NCBI GenBank assembly: GCA_003249955.1
Contig: QKHS01000015.1
Location: 1-64,000, forward strand
Source of the DNA: Bacteroidales bacterium
GTDB lineage: Bacteria > Bacteroidota > Bacteroidia > Bacteroidales > ML635J-15
Direction: 5' to 3'
Length of the DNA: 64,000 bases
The notes below the pieces were generated by a model. The model was not told the DNA's origin, searched no databases, and saw only the letters and a program-made list of their open reading frames with translations. Shown here piece after piece: positions 43,217-51,709 of this stretch (position 1 is the first letter of the stretch; the number at the start of each line of letters is the position of its first letter). A program made the translations under genes and the position numbers.

Positions 43217-44236
43217 ATGAAAAAACTGTATTTAAGCATTATTATGACATTAGTGTTTTCGGCAATTACATTTGCGAACACTGCTGACTCCACCAAAATT
43301 TCGGGCAAGCCCCTATTCCTGATTTTCGGAAATTTCCATCAGGGAATTACAGAGGCTGCCCATGAATCAAATTTTGACATCAAACGTGCATATTTGGGTT
43401 ATGACTTCAATCTCAACAACAATTTCAATGCTTTTATTAAAATTGATATCGGATCACCCGACGACAACTCACAGTACTCTTTAATAAGAAGAAGTGCTTA
43501 TTTTAAAAATGTCGGTATCGGATACACCAAAGATAAATTAAGTCTGAATTTCGGAATAATTGATAATCAGCAACACAAAGTTCAGGAAAAATTCTGGGGA
43601 AGAAGATATATTTTTAAAACATTTATTGATGAATACAAGTTCCTGCCTTCTGCTGATCTGGGAATCAATGCATGTTACAGGGTCAGCAAAAAATTAAGTC
43701 TGGAAGCCGGAATGATGAACGGAGAGTATCTTAGTTTGCAGGATGGTTTCGGGAAATACATTTACAATATCGGGATTAATGTAAACCCGGTAAAGCAGCT
43801 TAGTCTTAAACTTTATTCCTCATACACGGCAAAATCAAATGATATTTTTTACGGAGGTTTTTTTATCGGCTATAAAGCTTACGACAAATTTAAAATCGGA
43901 TTGGAATACAACATTAAATACGATCTGGAAGAATCAGACGCCTTTATCCTTTCCGGATACTCAGGTTATGCCGCATTCGATATAAACAAAAAATTAAATG
44001 TGTTTGCCAGATATGATGTATTAAACTCAAACATACTTACCAATATGACAAATCCATGGAACCTGTCAAACGACGGGTCTGCAATTATCGGAGGCATTGA
44101 ATACAAGGCAAACGAAAATGTCAGGCTATCACTGAATTATCAGGACTGGTACCCGATGGCTGCAAATATGAGTAATACTGCATACATTTATTTTAATCTT
44201 GAATTCGGAATTTTCGAATCGTACAAAAGAATATAA
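43217..44236 (+). CDS. Outer-membrane beta-barrel (porin-like) protein
   Basis: A 339-residue exported protein with a signal peptide ending at about residue 20 (ITFAN) and alternating strands rich in Tyr, Phe and Gly throughout. Strand-like pieces such as FDIKRAYLGYDFNLNNNFNAF and the short C-terminal strand (YIYFNLEFGIF) resemble phosphate-selective porin O/P-type or other 16-18-stranded barrels of Bacteroidota. The substrate is unknown. A beta-helix lipoprotein gene follows after 63 bases and they probably form one unit. Confidence 0.75.
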   Translation: MKKLYLSIIMTLVFSAITFANTADSTKISGKPLFLIFGNFHQGITEAAHESNFDIKRAYLGYDFNLNNNFNAFIKIDIGSPDDNSQYSLIRRSAYFKNVGIGYTKDKLSLNFGIIDNQQHKVQEKFWGRRYIFKTFIDEYKFLPSADLGINACYRVSKKLSLEAGMMNGEYLSLQDGFGKYIYNIGINVNPVKQLSLKLYSSYTAKSNDIFYGGFFIGYKAYDKFKIGLEYNIKYDLEESDAFILSGYSGYAAFDINKKLNVFARYDVLNSNILTNMTNPWNLSNDGSAIIGGIEYKANENVRLSLNYQDWYPMAANMSNTAYIYFNLEFGIFESYKRI

Positions 44237-44299
44237 CGATATTTAATTTACCACAGACATTACACAAACTGTACATAAGTTATTAGTAAGACAAAAATT

Positions 44300-45634
44300 A
44301 TGAAAACAAAATCAGCTTTATTTTTTATTCTGGGACTTGTAATCCTGAGCTCTTGCCGTAAGAGTCCGTACAATATAGACGAAGTTATTGTTATCAGCGA
44401 CAGCGGAAACGGCACAGGCAATATCACACTTACTGCCGACAAAGAATATCTTATTGACGGACTTGTATTTGTCAATGACGGACAAGTTCTGACAATAGAA
44501 CCCGGAACTGTTATCAGATTTAAACCCGGACAGGCAGAAAATGCATCAGCACTTATAGTATGCCGCGGAGGTAAAATAATGGCAGAAGGAACTGCTGCAA
44601 AGCCTATTATATTTACCGCTGAAAGCGATGATCTTGAAGGTTCCATCCCGTTACAAACCGGAGGACTTTGGGGAGGAATCATTATTCTGGGAAACGCACC
44701 TATAAATGCAGAAAACGGCGAATCTAAAGTTGAAGGTATTCCGGTTTATGACGAAAGAGCTGACTTTGGAGGTACCGATATAAATGATAACAGCGGAATA
44801 CTTTGCTATGTTTCAATTATGCACGGAGGTACAAGTCTTGGCGAAGGAAATGAAATAAACGGGCTTACACTCGGAGGAGTTGGTTCAGGCACCGAAATAC
44901 ACCATATTGAGGTAATTGCGAATAATGATGACGGAGTCGAATTTTTTGGCGGAACGGTAAATTGCAGATATATGATTTCTGCATTCTGCGGAGACGATGC
45001 TTTCGACTTTGATGATGGCTACACAGGATTTGGCCAGTACTGGCTTGCAATACAAACAAACACTGCCGGAGATTTACTGGCCGAACACGATGGCGGCTTT
45101 GATAAATATTCAGGTTGTACCAAACCCGTAATTTACAATTCAACATTTATCGGTCGAGGACTTACCGGCAATAAAGGCCTCATTTCATTCCGTAACGGAA
45201 GTGGCGGGATTTACAGAAATTCTGTATTTATTAATCAGGCATGGGGTGTAAAAATTCAATATGACGGAACAGATATGGATTCATACACAAAATTTAAAAA
45301 CGGAGGACTTGAATTCGAAAACAATATCTTCTACTATCTTGGAATAAGCGATTATACAAACGTAATGAACCTTTACAGCGAAACTGTTAATATTCCGGCA
45401 GAAAAACAAGACGAGATAAATAATTATTTTCTAACTTCGGGCAATGTTTTATCCGATCCGGGAATTGATATTGAGGCAGATCATATTGTTGTTTTGCCGA
45501 CAGGAGAAGTAAGCGAAAACACTGCTGTTTATGACGATCTCTGGTTTGACAATGTTGATTATAAAGGAGCTTTTAAAAATATTAACTGGACAAGCGGATG
45601 GGCATATTTAAGTAAAACCGGATATTTAAGATAA
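44300..45634 (+). CDS. Right-handed beta-helix lipoprotein
   Basis: A 444-residue lipoprotein with signal and lipobox LVILSSCRK (acylated Cys near residue 19). It contains repeated short beta-turn units (YLIDGLVFVNDGQVLTIEPG, GGKIMAEGTAAKPIIFTAES, GGLWGGIIILGNAPIN, IHHIEVIANNDDGVEFFGG) typical of a parallel beta-helix. Family members in this phylum often accompany outer-membrane receptors or porins; their function is not established. There is no pectate-lyase-type catalytic motif that I can identify. It lies behind the barrel gene, and its stop overlaps the ttcA-like start by one base. Confidence 0.78.
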   Translation: MKTKSALFFILGLVILSSCRKSPYNIDEVIVISDSGNGTGNITLTADKEYLIDGLVFVNDGQVLTIEPGTVIRFKPGQAENASALIVCRGGKIMAEGTAAKPIIFTAESDDLEGSIPLQTGGLWGGIIILGNAPINAENGESKVEGIPVYDERADFGGTDINDNSGILCYVSIMHGGTSLGEGNEINGLTLGGVGSGTEIHHIEVIANNDDGVEFFGGTVNCRYMISAFCGDDAFDFDDGYTGFGQYWLAIQTNTAGDLLAEHDGGFDKYSGCTKPVIYNSTFIGRGLTGNKGLISFRNGSGGIYRNSVFINQAWGVKIQYDGTDMDSYTKFKNGGLEFENNIFYYLGISDYTNVMNLYSETVNIPAEKQDEINNYFLTSGNVLSDPGIDIEADHIVVLPTGEVSENTAVYDDLWFDNVDYKGAFKNINWTSGWAYLSKTGYLR

Positions 45635-46434
45635 TGACAAAAAAAGAAGAAACCCCTGATAAGCGAAAATCACAAAAATTTTACTCAAAAATTGCTCAGG
45701 CAATAAAAAAGTACAACCTGATTCAGGACGGTGACAGAATAATGGTTGGCGTTTCCGGGGGAAAAGATTCTATGAGCCTGCTTGCAAGTCTGGCCGGCAG
45801 ACAACGTTTCAGCAAAGAAAAATACGAAATTGTTGCAGTACATATAGATGTGGAGAATGTCCCCTACTCCATTGATCAGGAATATATTGCAGATTTTTGC
45901 AAACAAAATAACATTCCGTTTATCGTCGAAAGAATAACCGTGGATTTTGAAAAAGATCCCGGTAAATCGCACTGTTTTGTTTGTTCATGGCACCGCAGAA
46001 AAAGATTATTCGAATTAACCGGCGAACACAATTGTAATAAATTAGCTTTAGGACATCATCTGGATGATGCTGTTGAAACACTGCTCATAAATATGTGCTA
46101 CCACGGCAGCATCAGCTCAATGCCGGCAAGCCTTAAAATGTTCGGCGGACGGCTGGAACTGATAAGACCTCTGATTTTACTTACAAACAGTGAAATACGC
46201 AGTTTTGCAACAATGATGAAGTTCCCCTCCGAAAAAGAAGTCTGCCCTTACGACGATAAAACCAAACGCAATCAGGCTGCTGAAATAATACGCGAAATGG
46301 AAAAACGATTCAAACCTGCACGAAAAGGTTTGTTCAATTCCATGTCAAAAATATACACAGAATACTTACCGGTTGAACATGGTAAAAATCCCGTTATAGA
46401 CGGGCTCAACGTTTATCGTGAGACAGAGTCTTAA
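45634..46434 (+). CDS. TtcA-like PP-loop ATPase (tRNA 2-thiolation)
   Basis: A 266-residue cytoplasmic enzyme with the PP-loop VGVSGGKDSMSLL, the Cys pair CFVCSWHRRKRLFE and LALGHHLDDAVETLLINM. This matches the TtcA/TtuA group, which activates a tRNA base with ATP and thiolates it using an Fe-S cluster bound by the CxxC pair plus one further Cys (probably the one in EVCPYDD). The natural assignment is 2-thiocytidine at tRNA position 32; a related thiolation is possible. Its ATG overlaps the previous stop (TAATG). Confidence 0.85.
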   Translation: MTKKEETPDKRKSQKFYSKIAQAIKKYNLIQDGDRIMVGVSGGKDSMSLLASLAGRQRFSKEKYEIVAVHIDVENVPYSIDQEYIADFCKQNNIPFIVERITVDFEKDPGKSHCFVCSWHRRKRLFELTGEHNCNKLALGHHLDDAVETLLINMCYHGSISSMPASLKMFGGRLELIRPLILLTNSEIRSFATMMKFPSEKEVCPYDDKTKRNQAAEIIREMEKRFKPARKGLFNSMSKIYTEYLPVEHGKNPVIDGLNVYRETES

Positions 46435-46435
46435 A

Positions 46436-46479
46436 AAACACAAAGTTCTTAAGCGAATATGCTTAAAAGCTTTGTGTTT
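46436..46479 (+). terminator. Terminator after the ttcA-like gene
   Basis: AAACACAAAG pairs with CTTTGTGTTT, and an inner stem TTAAGC/GCTTAA continues the hairpin. Confidence 0.75.
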
Positions 46480-46552
46480 CTTATTGTTATTATGGTTATA
46501 ATCAATAATTTTTGTATTTAAACAATGATTTTGCAGTATTACCGTTTTTTAA

Positions 46553-46560
46553 TAACTTTG
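46553..46560 (+). promoter_or_regulatory. -7 promoter element of the lipoprotein/helicase operon
   Basis: TAACTTTG fits TAnnTTTG and TTTTG lies 19 bases upstream (46529-46533), one of the best-spaced promoters in the window. The ATG is at 46604. Confidence 0.65.
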
Positions 46561-46603
46561 AAACTTATTTTTAATTAATAAAATTACCATCAGATTTAAA
46601 CTT

Positions 46604-46900
46604 ATGAAAGTAGTTCTTTATTCACTTTTAGTTGCGTCGGTCTTTCTGTTCTCTTGCCGTGTAAAAGACAGTTGCGAGCTGAACCATACAGGTACAATAT
46701 CGGTAACAAATAATACAACAGGCAGTATAGAAGTCTATGTAGATAATGCAAAAATCTTTGATCTGGAAGCAGGCGAGACCAAAAGTACAGATAAAGCCGT
46801 GGGAAATTACACGGTAAAATGTCTTGCTTTCCCGGATGAATGGACTTATAACACCAGCGTTATTGAATGTGAACCTGCCGAAATCAGTGTGCCCGAATAA
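46604..46900 (+). CDS. Small lipoprotein of unknown function
   Basis: A 98-residue protein with lipobox SVFLFSCRV (acylated Cys18) and a single beta-sandwich-like domain (TGTISVTNNTTGSIEVYVDN, then KSTDKAVGNYTVKCLA) similar in feel to PEGA-like domains. It has three further cysteines (in DSCEL, VKCLA and VIECE). I do not recognise a named family. Its stop overlaps the start of the helicase gene by one base. Confidence 0.7.
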   Translation: MKVVLYSLLVASVFLFSCRVKDSCELNHTGTISVTNNTTGSIEVYVDNAKIFDLEAGETKSTDKAVGNYTVKCLAFPDEWTYNTSVIECEPAEISVPE

Positions 46901-49900
46901 TGGGACAACTTCTGGTATATTCGGCTTCGGCTGGTTCGGGAAAAACGCACAGTATCGCCGGACAGTACATTCTCATGTTGTTTTCGAAGCCGAAAGCATA
47001 CCGGAACATACTCGCTGTTACATTTACCAACAAGGCATGCGAGGAAATGAAAAGCAGAATTATTGACGAGCTTGCCGCGATTATAAAAGAAAGCCCCGGA
47101 AACAGGATAGCCGAAATTACAGAACATACCAGATTAAGCAGCGACATGGTAAAAATCAGAGCCAGACAGATTTTTACCGAAATGTTACATGATTATTCTT
47201 TCTTTTCGGTATCAACTATTGACAGTTTTTTTCAAAAAATCCTCCGCAATTTTACCCGGGAAACAGGAATACAATACAATTACGAAATAGAACTGGATAC
47301 CGAAAATGTTATTAATCTGGCTGTTGACAATCTTCTGGAAAACAGCAACACAAATCCTGAGCTGAAAAAGAACATTATAAGTCTGGTTGAGCAAAAAATG
47401 GAAAACCTTTCGAAATGGGATTTCCGTAAAGATTTGAAAAGCTTCCTTAAAAAAGTTATTGAATCAGATTACCGGAGTTATGAAGCTGAATACAACAGCT
47501 TCTTTGCTGACAAAAGTAAAGTTGCTGATTTCAGGAAAGAAATAAGCAAAATTGAAAAAGATTTTCAGAATTCAATAAAAAACTACTGCAAAGATTTGTC
47601 TGACATTTTGTTAAAATACAATCTGGGAATAGAAGACTTCAGCGGAGGAAATGCAAGATCGGTAATCAAACGTTTGCTCAAAACCTATAACATCATATCC
47701 GGCAACGAAACATTTGACACAGAAAAGCACTTTAACAATATTGAGATTCCTGAGAAATGGCTTACAAAAGCTGTAATAAACAAGGAACCTCACAAAACAG
47801 CCACTAATGAACTGATTAAAATCAGTACTTCTATGGCAGAACATTTTAAAAACGACTATTCCCGTTACATTACGGCAGTAATAATAAAAAAACATCTTAA
47901 TTACGCAGCCCTTATAAATGAAGGATTGCAAACAATTCATAAATATCTTAATGACGAAGGGAAATTCCTGATTTCCGAAGTTCCCGTTTTTTTATCAGAA
48001 ATTGCCCGTCAGAACAGTTCGTCTTTTATTTATGAAAAGACAGGCAGTTTTTATGAAAATTACTTGATTGACGAATTTCAGGATACAAGCAGCATTCAAT
48101 GGAACTCATTCTACCCTCTTATGCTCGAAAGCCTGTCATCAGGAAGCGAAAATGACATAAACATAATTGTAGGAGATTTAAAACAGTCTATTTATGCGTG
48201 GCGTGGCGGTGATTGGAGATTACTGGCATATCAGGTAAAACAAAAATTTGAAAACTATTTTAAACACATATCACTTGACGACAACTGGCGAAGCGGTAAA
48301 ACAATAGTGGACTTTAACAACTATTTTTTTGAATCTGCTGCCGGAGTATTGAGCGATGTTATAAACAACAGTTATCCCGAAGAACTTGCTCCATATACCG
48401 GAGAATTAATAAAAAGTTCTATTTACAGTAACATAAAACAAAATGTAAAACAGAATTTTGACTCTGTCGTCCGGCTTGGTATTTTCGAAAAAGAAGAAGA
48501 CAAGTCCCCGGAGTCTTCTTTTCAATTCCGTACAATCCAAAGAATGATTAAACAGATTGAAGAGTTGCAGGAACACAATCATAAGCCGGGAGAAATAATG
48601 ATTCTGGTCAGGACAAACGATCAGGGATCAAAAATAGCACAACACATCATTAAGTATTCACAATCTCCTGAAGCAAAGCCGGGAATTGTTTATGATGTAA
48701 TCTCATCCGATGCATTATTTATTTCATCAAATAAAGCAGTTCAGCTTATAATATCATGCTTCAGATACTTACTTAACGAAAACGACAAATTATCACTTAC
48801 CGAGGCAGGATATATTTATTATGTAAATTCGGAATTAAACACTTCCGGAGATTTTGTTTTTAATCACACCGATTTTATGGTTCATTTAACAAAGACAATT
48901 GAACCACTTAAAGAAAACTTCAGACAAAAACTTCTTCACGATTTAACCGATATTATTATCAAGGAACTGGGCTTAAACAAAAAAGAAGAAAATGTCCCGT
49001 TTCTTAACTCGTTCCGGGATGTTGTTCATGATTTTAGCCTGAAACATCCTGCAGAAGTCGAAAGTTTTCTCGAATACTGGGACGAAAAAGGCTCAAAACA
49101 AAATCTTAAAATACCCGAAAAACAGAATGCGATAAATATTATAAGCATACACAAGTCAAAAGGACTTGCTGCCGATTTTGTTTTTGTTCCTTTCTGCGAT
49201 TGGGATTTGTACAAAAGCGGAGACATAATATGGGCAGAGACAGACAGTCCTCCTTTTAATATATTACCTGTATGGCCTGTAAATTTCGACAGCAAAACAC
49301 AAAAAAGCAATTTCAGTGAGACTTACTATTTTCACAAATTCAGACAAACAGTAGAGTCATTTAACATGATGTATGTTGCTTTTACCAGGGCACGCAAAGG
49401 ACTGTTTATTTCGGTTTCTGATGCTGCTGACAACAGTTTTTCAAAAGTCTCTTCTGTTCTTAGAACAGTTATCGAAAATCAGGATTTTGAAAATAACTCA
49501 AAACCTCATATTTCAGTTTCAGATGAATTTAAATGCAAAGAATACTCTATCGGAGAAATAACAATTGTAAAAAAGACTCAGGATCATGACGGATATTTTA
49601 ACTCATATCCGGTTTTTGTCCCCGAAAAGCAAATAAAAATCAAATCTTTTTTCGATCGCGACAAAGTTGACGTAACATCACAATCTCTGGTTCACAAGGG
49701 AATTGTTTATCATAAAATATTCGAGAATATTGAATCATCCGAAGATATAGATAAAGCCGTAAATGATTTATATGCAAAAGGAATTATAATCATGGAAGAT
49801 GTTCCTGTTTACACAGATGAAATAAAGGCAATAATTTCATCACCACTGATTAAATCATGGTTTGACGGTACGTACACAGTTAATAATGAAGCCGAAATTG

Positions 49901-50151
49901 TAACAAAAGACGGAAAACTCAGACGTCCAGACCGTATTATGGAGTCAGAAAATAAAATTATAATTGTTGATTATAAATTCGGATACGCGGAAAATAAAAA
50001 ATATATCAGCCAGACAAAGGAATATGCTCAGCTTCTGGTTGAGATGGGATACAAAAATATTGAAATTTACATCTGGTATGTTCTCTCCGATTATATGGTA
50101 AAGGTGAATGCAAACTCAGACGAAACAGAAAAAATATTGATTAAAAAATGA
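46900..50151 (+). CDS. UvrD/RecB-like helicase-nuclease (AddA type)
   Basis: A 1083-residue protein for double-strand break processing. Motif I is YSASAGSGKTHSIAG, motif Ia region AVTFTNKACEEMKSRI, motif II DEFQDTSSIQW, further motifs NIIVGDLKQSIYAWRGGDW, SIHKSKGLAADFVFVPF and MYVAFTRARKGL. The C-terminal PD-(D/E)xK nuclease is visible as HKGIVYHKIFE, RRPDRIM and IIVDYKFGYAENK. Length and architecture fit AddA. The second subunit (AddB), usually adjacent, is not in the window; the next gene is an unrelated methyltransferase overlapping by four bases. Confidence 0.88.
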   Translation: MGQLLVYSASAGSGKTHSIAGQYILMLFSKPKAYRNILAVTFTNKACEEMKSRIIDELAAIIKESPGNRIAEITEHTRLSSDMVKIRARQIFTEMLHDYSFFSVSTIDSFFQKILRNFTRETGIQYNYEIELDTENVINLAVDNLLENSNTNPELKKNIISLVEQKMENLSKWDFRKDLKSFLKKVIESDYRSYEAEYNSFFADKSKVADFRKEISKIEKDFQNSIKNYCKDLSDILLKYNLGIEDFSGGNARSVIKRLLKTYNIISGNETFDTEKHFNNIEIPEKWLTKAVINKEPHKTATNELIKISTSMAEHFKNDYSRYITAVIIKKHLNYAALINEGLQTIHKYLNDEGKFLISEVPVFLSEIARQNSSSFIYEKTGSFYENYLIDEFQDTSSIQWNSFYPLMLESLSSGSENDINIIVGDLKQSIYAWRGGDWRLLAYQVKQKFENYFKHISLDDNWRSGKTIVDFNNYFFESAAGVLSDVINNSYPEELAPYTGELIKSSIYSNIKQNVKQNFDSVVRLGIFEKEEDKSPESSFQFRTIQRMIKQIEELQEHNHKPGEIMILVRTNDQGSKIAQHIIKYSQSPEAKPGIVYDVISSDALFISSNKAVQLIISCFRYLLNENDKLSLTEAGYIYYVNSELNTSGDFVFNHTDFMVHLTKTIEPLKENFRQKLLHDLTDIIIKELGLNKKEENVPFLNSFRDVVHDFSLKHPAEVESFLEYWDEKGSKQNLKIPEKQNAINIISIHKSKGLAADFVFVPFCDWDLYKSGDIIWAETDSPPFNILPVWPVNFDSKTQKSNFSETYYFHKFRQTVESFNMMYVAFTRARKGLFISVSDAADNSFSKVSSVLRTVIENQDFENNSKPHISVSDEFKCKEYSIGEITIVKKTQDHDGYFNSYPVFVPEKQIKIKSFFDRDKVDVTSQSLVHKGIVYHKIFENIESSEDIDKAVNDLYAKGIIIMEDVPVYTDEIKAIISSPLIKSWFDGTYTVNNEAEIVTKDGKLRRPDRIMESENKIIIVDYKFGYAENKKYISQTKEYAQLLVEMGYKNIEIYIWYVLSDYMVKVNANSDETEKILIKK

Positions 50152-50912
50152 GAAAATTAATAAGATTTATTGTAAGAAATATACCCAGACCAATTTTGAT
50201 AAGGTTTTCAAAATTATTTTCATTTCTCATACGGCCTTTTTACATGGGAAACAAAGTAGAATGTCCTGTTTGCGGGCACAAATTCCGCAAAATGCTGCCT
50301 TATGGCAACAAAGCCGGAGAAAACCGTCTGTGCCCTGTTTGTCTGTCACTTGAAAGACACAGACTTATGTGGATTTATCTTACACAGCACAGTGATTTTT
50401 TCAATACCCGGTATAAAGTTCTTCATATAGCCCCGGAACAGCCATTCTTAAAAAAATTCAAAGCTGCAGAAAATCTGGATTACACTACGGCAGATATGGT
50501 CTCACCTATTGCCGACCTGCACTTTGATATAATGCAAATACCATTGCCGGATAATAGTTACGACTGGGTAATCTGCAACCATGTACTTGAGCATGTTGAA
50601 AATGATATTGATGCAATGAAAGAAGTTTTCAGAATTCTGAAACCGGGAGGCCGTGCCATAATGCAGGTGCCTATAAATTACAGTTACACGGAAACTCACG
50701 AAGATAAAAGCATTACAGACCCGAAAGAACGTGAAAAAATATATGGTCAGTACGATCATGTAAGATGGCATGGACTTGATTACCCGAAAAGATTGAAAGC
50801 TGCCGGATTTTCCGTTGAAAATTTTGATATAAAAGCACATTTATCTGCAGAAGTAGTTGAAAAATATCGTCTGGATAAACAGGAAATCCTCTATGTAAGC
50901 AGAAAACTTTAA
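50148..50912 (+). CDS. SAM-dependent methyltransferase with zinc-ribbon-like insert
   Basis: A 254-residue protein with a class I methyltransferase core (VLHIAPEQPFLKKF, LPDNSYDWVICNHVLEHVEND, ILKPGGRAIMQVP) preceded by a basic N-terminus and two CPxC pairs (VECPVCGHKF and NRLCPVCLSLERHRL) that look like a zinc ribbon. It resembles family-11-like methyltransferases often linked to envelope glycan or lipid synthesis. The substrate is unknown. It starts with a four-base overlap (ATGA) with the helicase gene. Confidence 0.82.
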   Translation: MRKLIRFIVRNIPRPILIRFSKLFSFLIRPFYMGNKVECPVCGHKFRKMLPYGNKAGENRLCPVCLSLERHRLMWIYLTQHSDFFNTRYKVLHIAPEQPFLKKFKAAENLDYTTADMVSPIADLHFDIMQIPLPDNSYDWVICNHVLEHVENDIDAMKEVFRILKPGGRAIMQVPINYSYTETHEDKSITDPKEREKIYGQYDHVRWHGLDYPKRLKAAGFSVENFDIKAHLSAEVVEKYRLDKQEILYVSRKL

Positions 50913-50950
50913 TTTACTCTGGTCTTTCTCAATATATTTCACTTGCCGGA

Positions 50951-50971
50951 TGTCAAAAAATATTTTTGACA
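50951..50971 (+). promoter_or_regulatory. Palindrome overlapping a -7 element, upstream of the lipoprotein/radical-SAM pair
   Basis: TGTCAAAAA-ATA-TTTTTGACA is a perfect inverted repeat of 9-base arms. Bases 50961-50968 (TATTTTTG) fit the -7 consensus. The gene start at 51035 is 66 bases downstream. It may be an operator; an intrinsic terminator of the upstream operon is less likely because there is no GC stem. Confidence 0.5.
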
Positions 50972-51034
50972 ATAAAAAAAACGTTGTAAATTGCACACAT
51001 AAAACCATGAAAACAATAACTAAAACAAGACATT

Positions 51035-51709
51035 ATGTTATACGCTGCAATTTTGGTAATAATCTTAAGTTCAGGATTTCTAATCGCCTGCAAAGTCAAA
51101 ATTGATAAAGACAAACTACCCGAAAACACTAACAATATTCAGGTGAACGGGAACAATGACATTCCAGGCGACTCAATAAAACCCTTATTTTCAAAAAAAC
51201 AAATTGAACTGAAATTAAAGAAATTAGCCAACACTCCGCCCCCGTCAGATCTGGCAGTTGGAGCTATGTGCTATTCTCCGAGGATGAATGATACTACCAA
51301 TTTTGAGTACATTTGTCCGGTATGCGGCGAAAAAACCATATATTCAGATACCGGCAACAATTGGGAATGGTCAGTTGAAAGTATTGAGCAAAACCTTTCG
51401 GCATCAAGACGTGAAGTGGCAAAAATAAAAGGAGTAAATATAAAACTTGACGAAACTCAGTTCTGCAAACATTGCGGGGAAAATCATGACAAAATGCCGG
51501 AACTCTGTTTACTTGTTAATATAGGAGGCGAATCAGACACTACAAAATCCTGCGGCGTTTCATCTGACGATATTCAGATTCTGCGTGAATTTCTCGAAGG
51601 AAACTTTAAACATACTGACAGCTATGATTATGAATATCCGCTGGTCGATGATATCTCAACCATCGAAAAGTTAACAGGTTTGAAATCCGGAAAAGGCAAA
51701 AATGAATAA
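51035..51709 (+). CDS. Cysteine-rich lipoprotein coupled to a radical SAM enzyme
   Basis: I do not recognise a named family. The 224-residue product has a lipoprotein signal with lipobox SGFLIAC (Cys19), a linker, then TPPPSDLAVGAMCY (Cys79), a CPVC pair (94, 97), a CKHC pair (144, 147), Cys158 and Cys173. The two CxxC pairs suggest a zinc ribbon. The C-terminal helix DDIQILREFLEG and an acidic tail follow. The last eight bases overlap the radical SAM gene, so the two are translationally coupled. It may be the enzyme's substrate or partner (inference). Confidence 0.72.
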   Translation: MLYAAILVIILSSGFLIACKVKIDKDKLPENTNNIQVNGNNDIPGDSIKPLFSKKQIELKLKKLANTPPPSDLAVGAMCYSPRMNDTTNFEYICPVCGEKTIYSDTGNNWEWSVESIEQNLSASRREVAKIKGVNIKLDETQFCKHCGENHDKMPELCLLVNIGGESDTTKSCGVSSDDIQILREFLEGNFKHTDSYDYEYPLVDDISTIEKLTGLKSGKGKNE

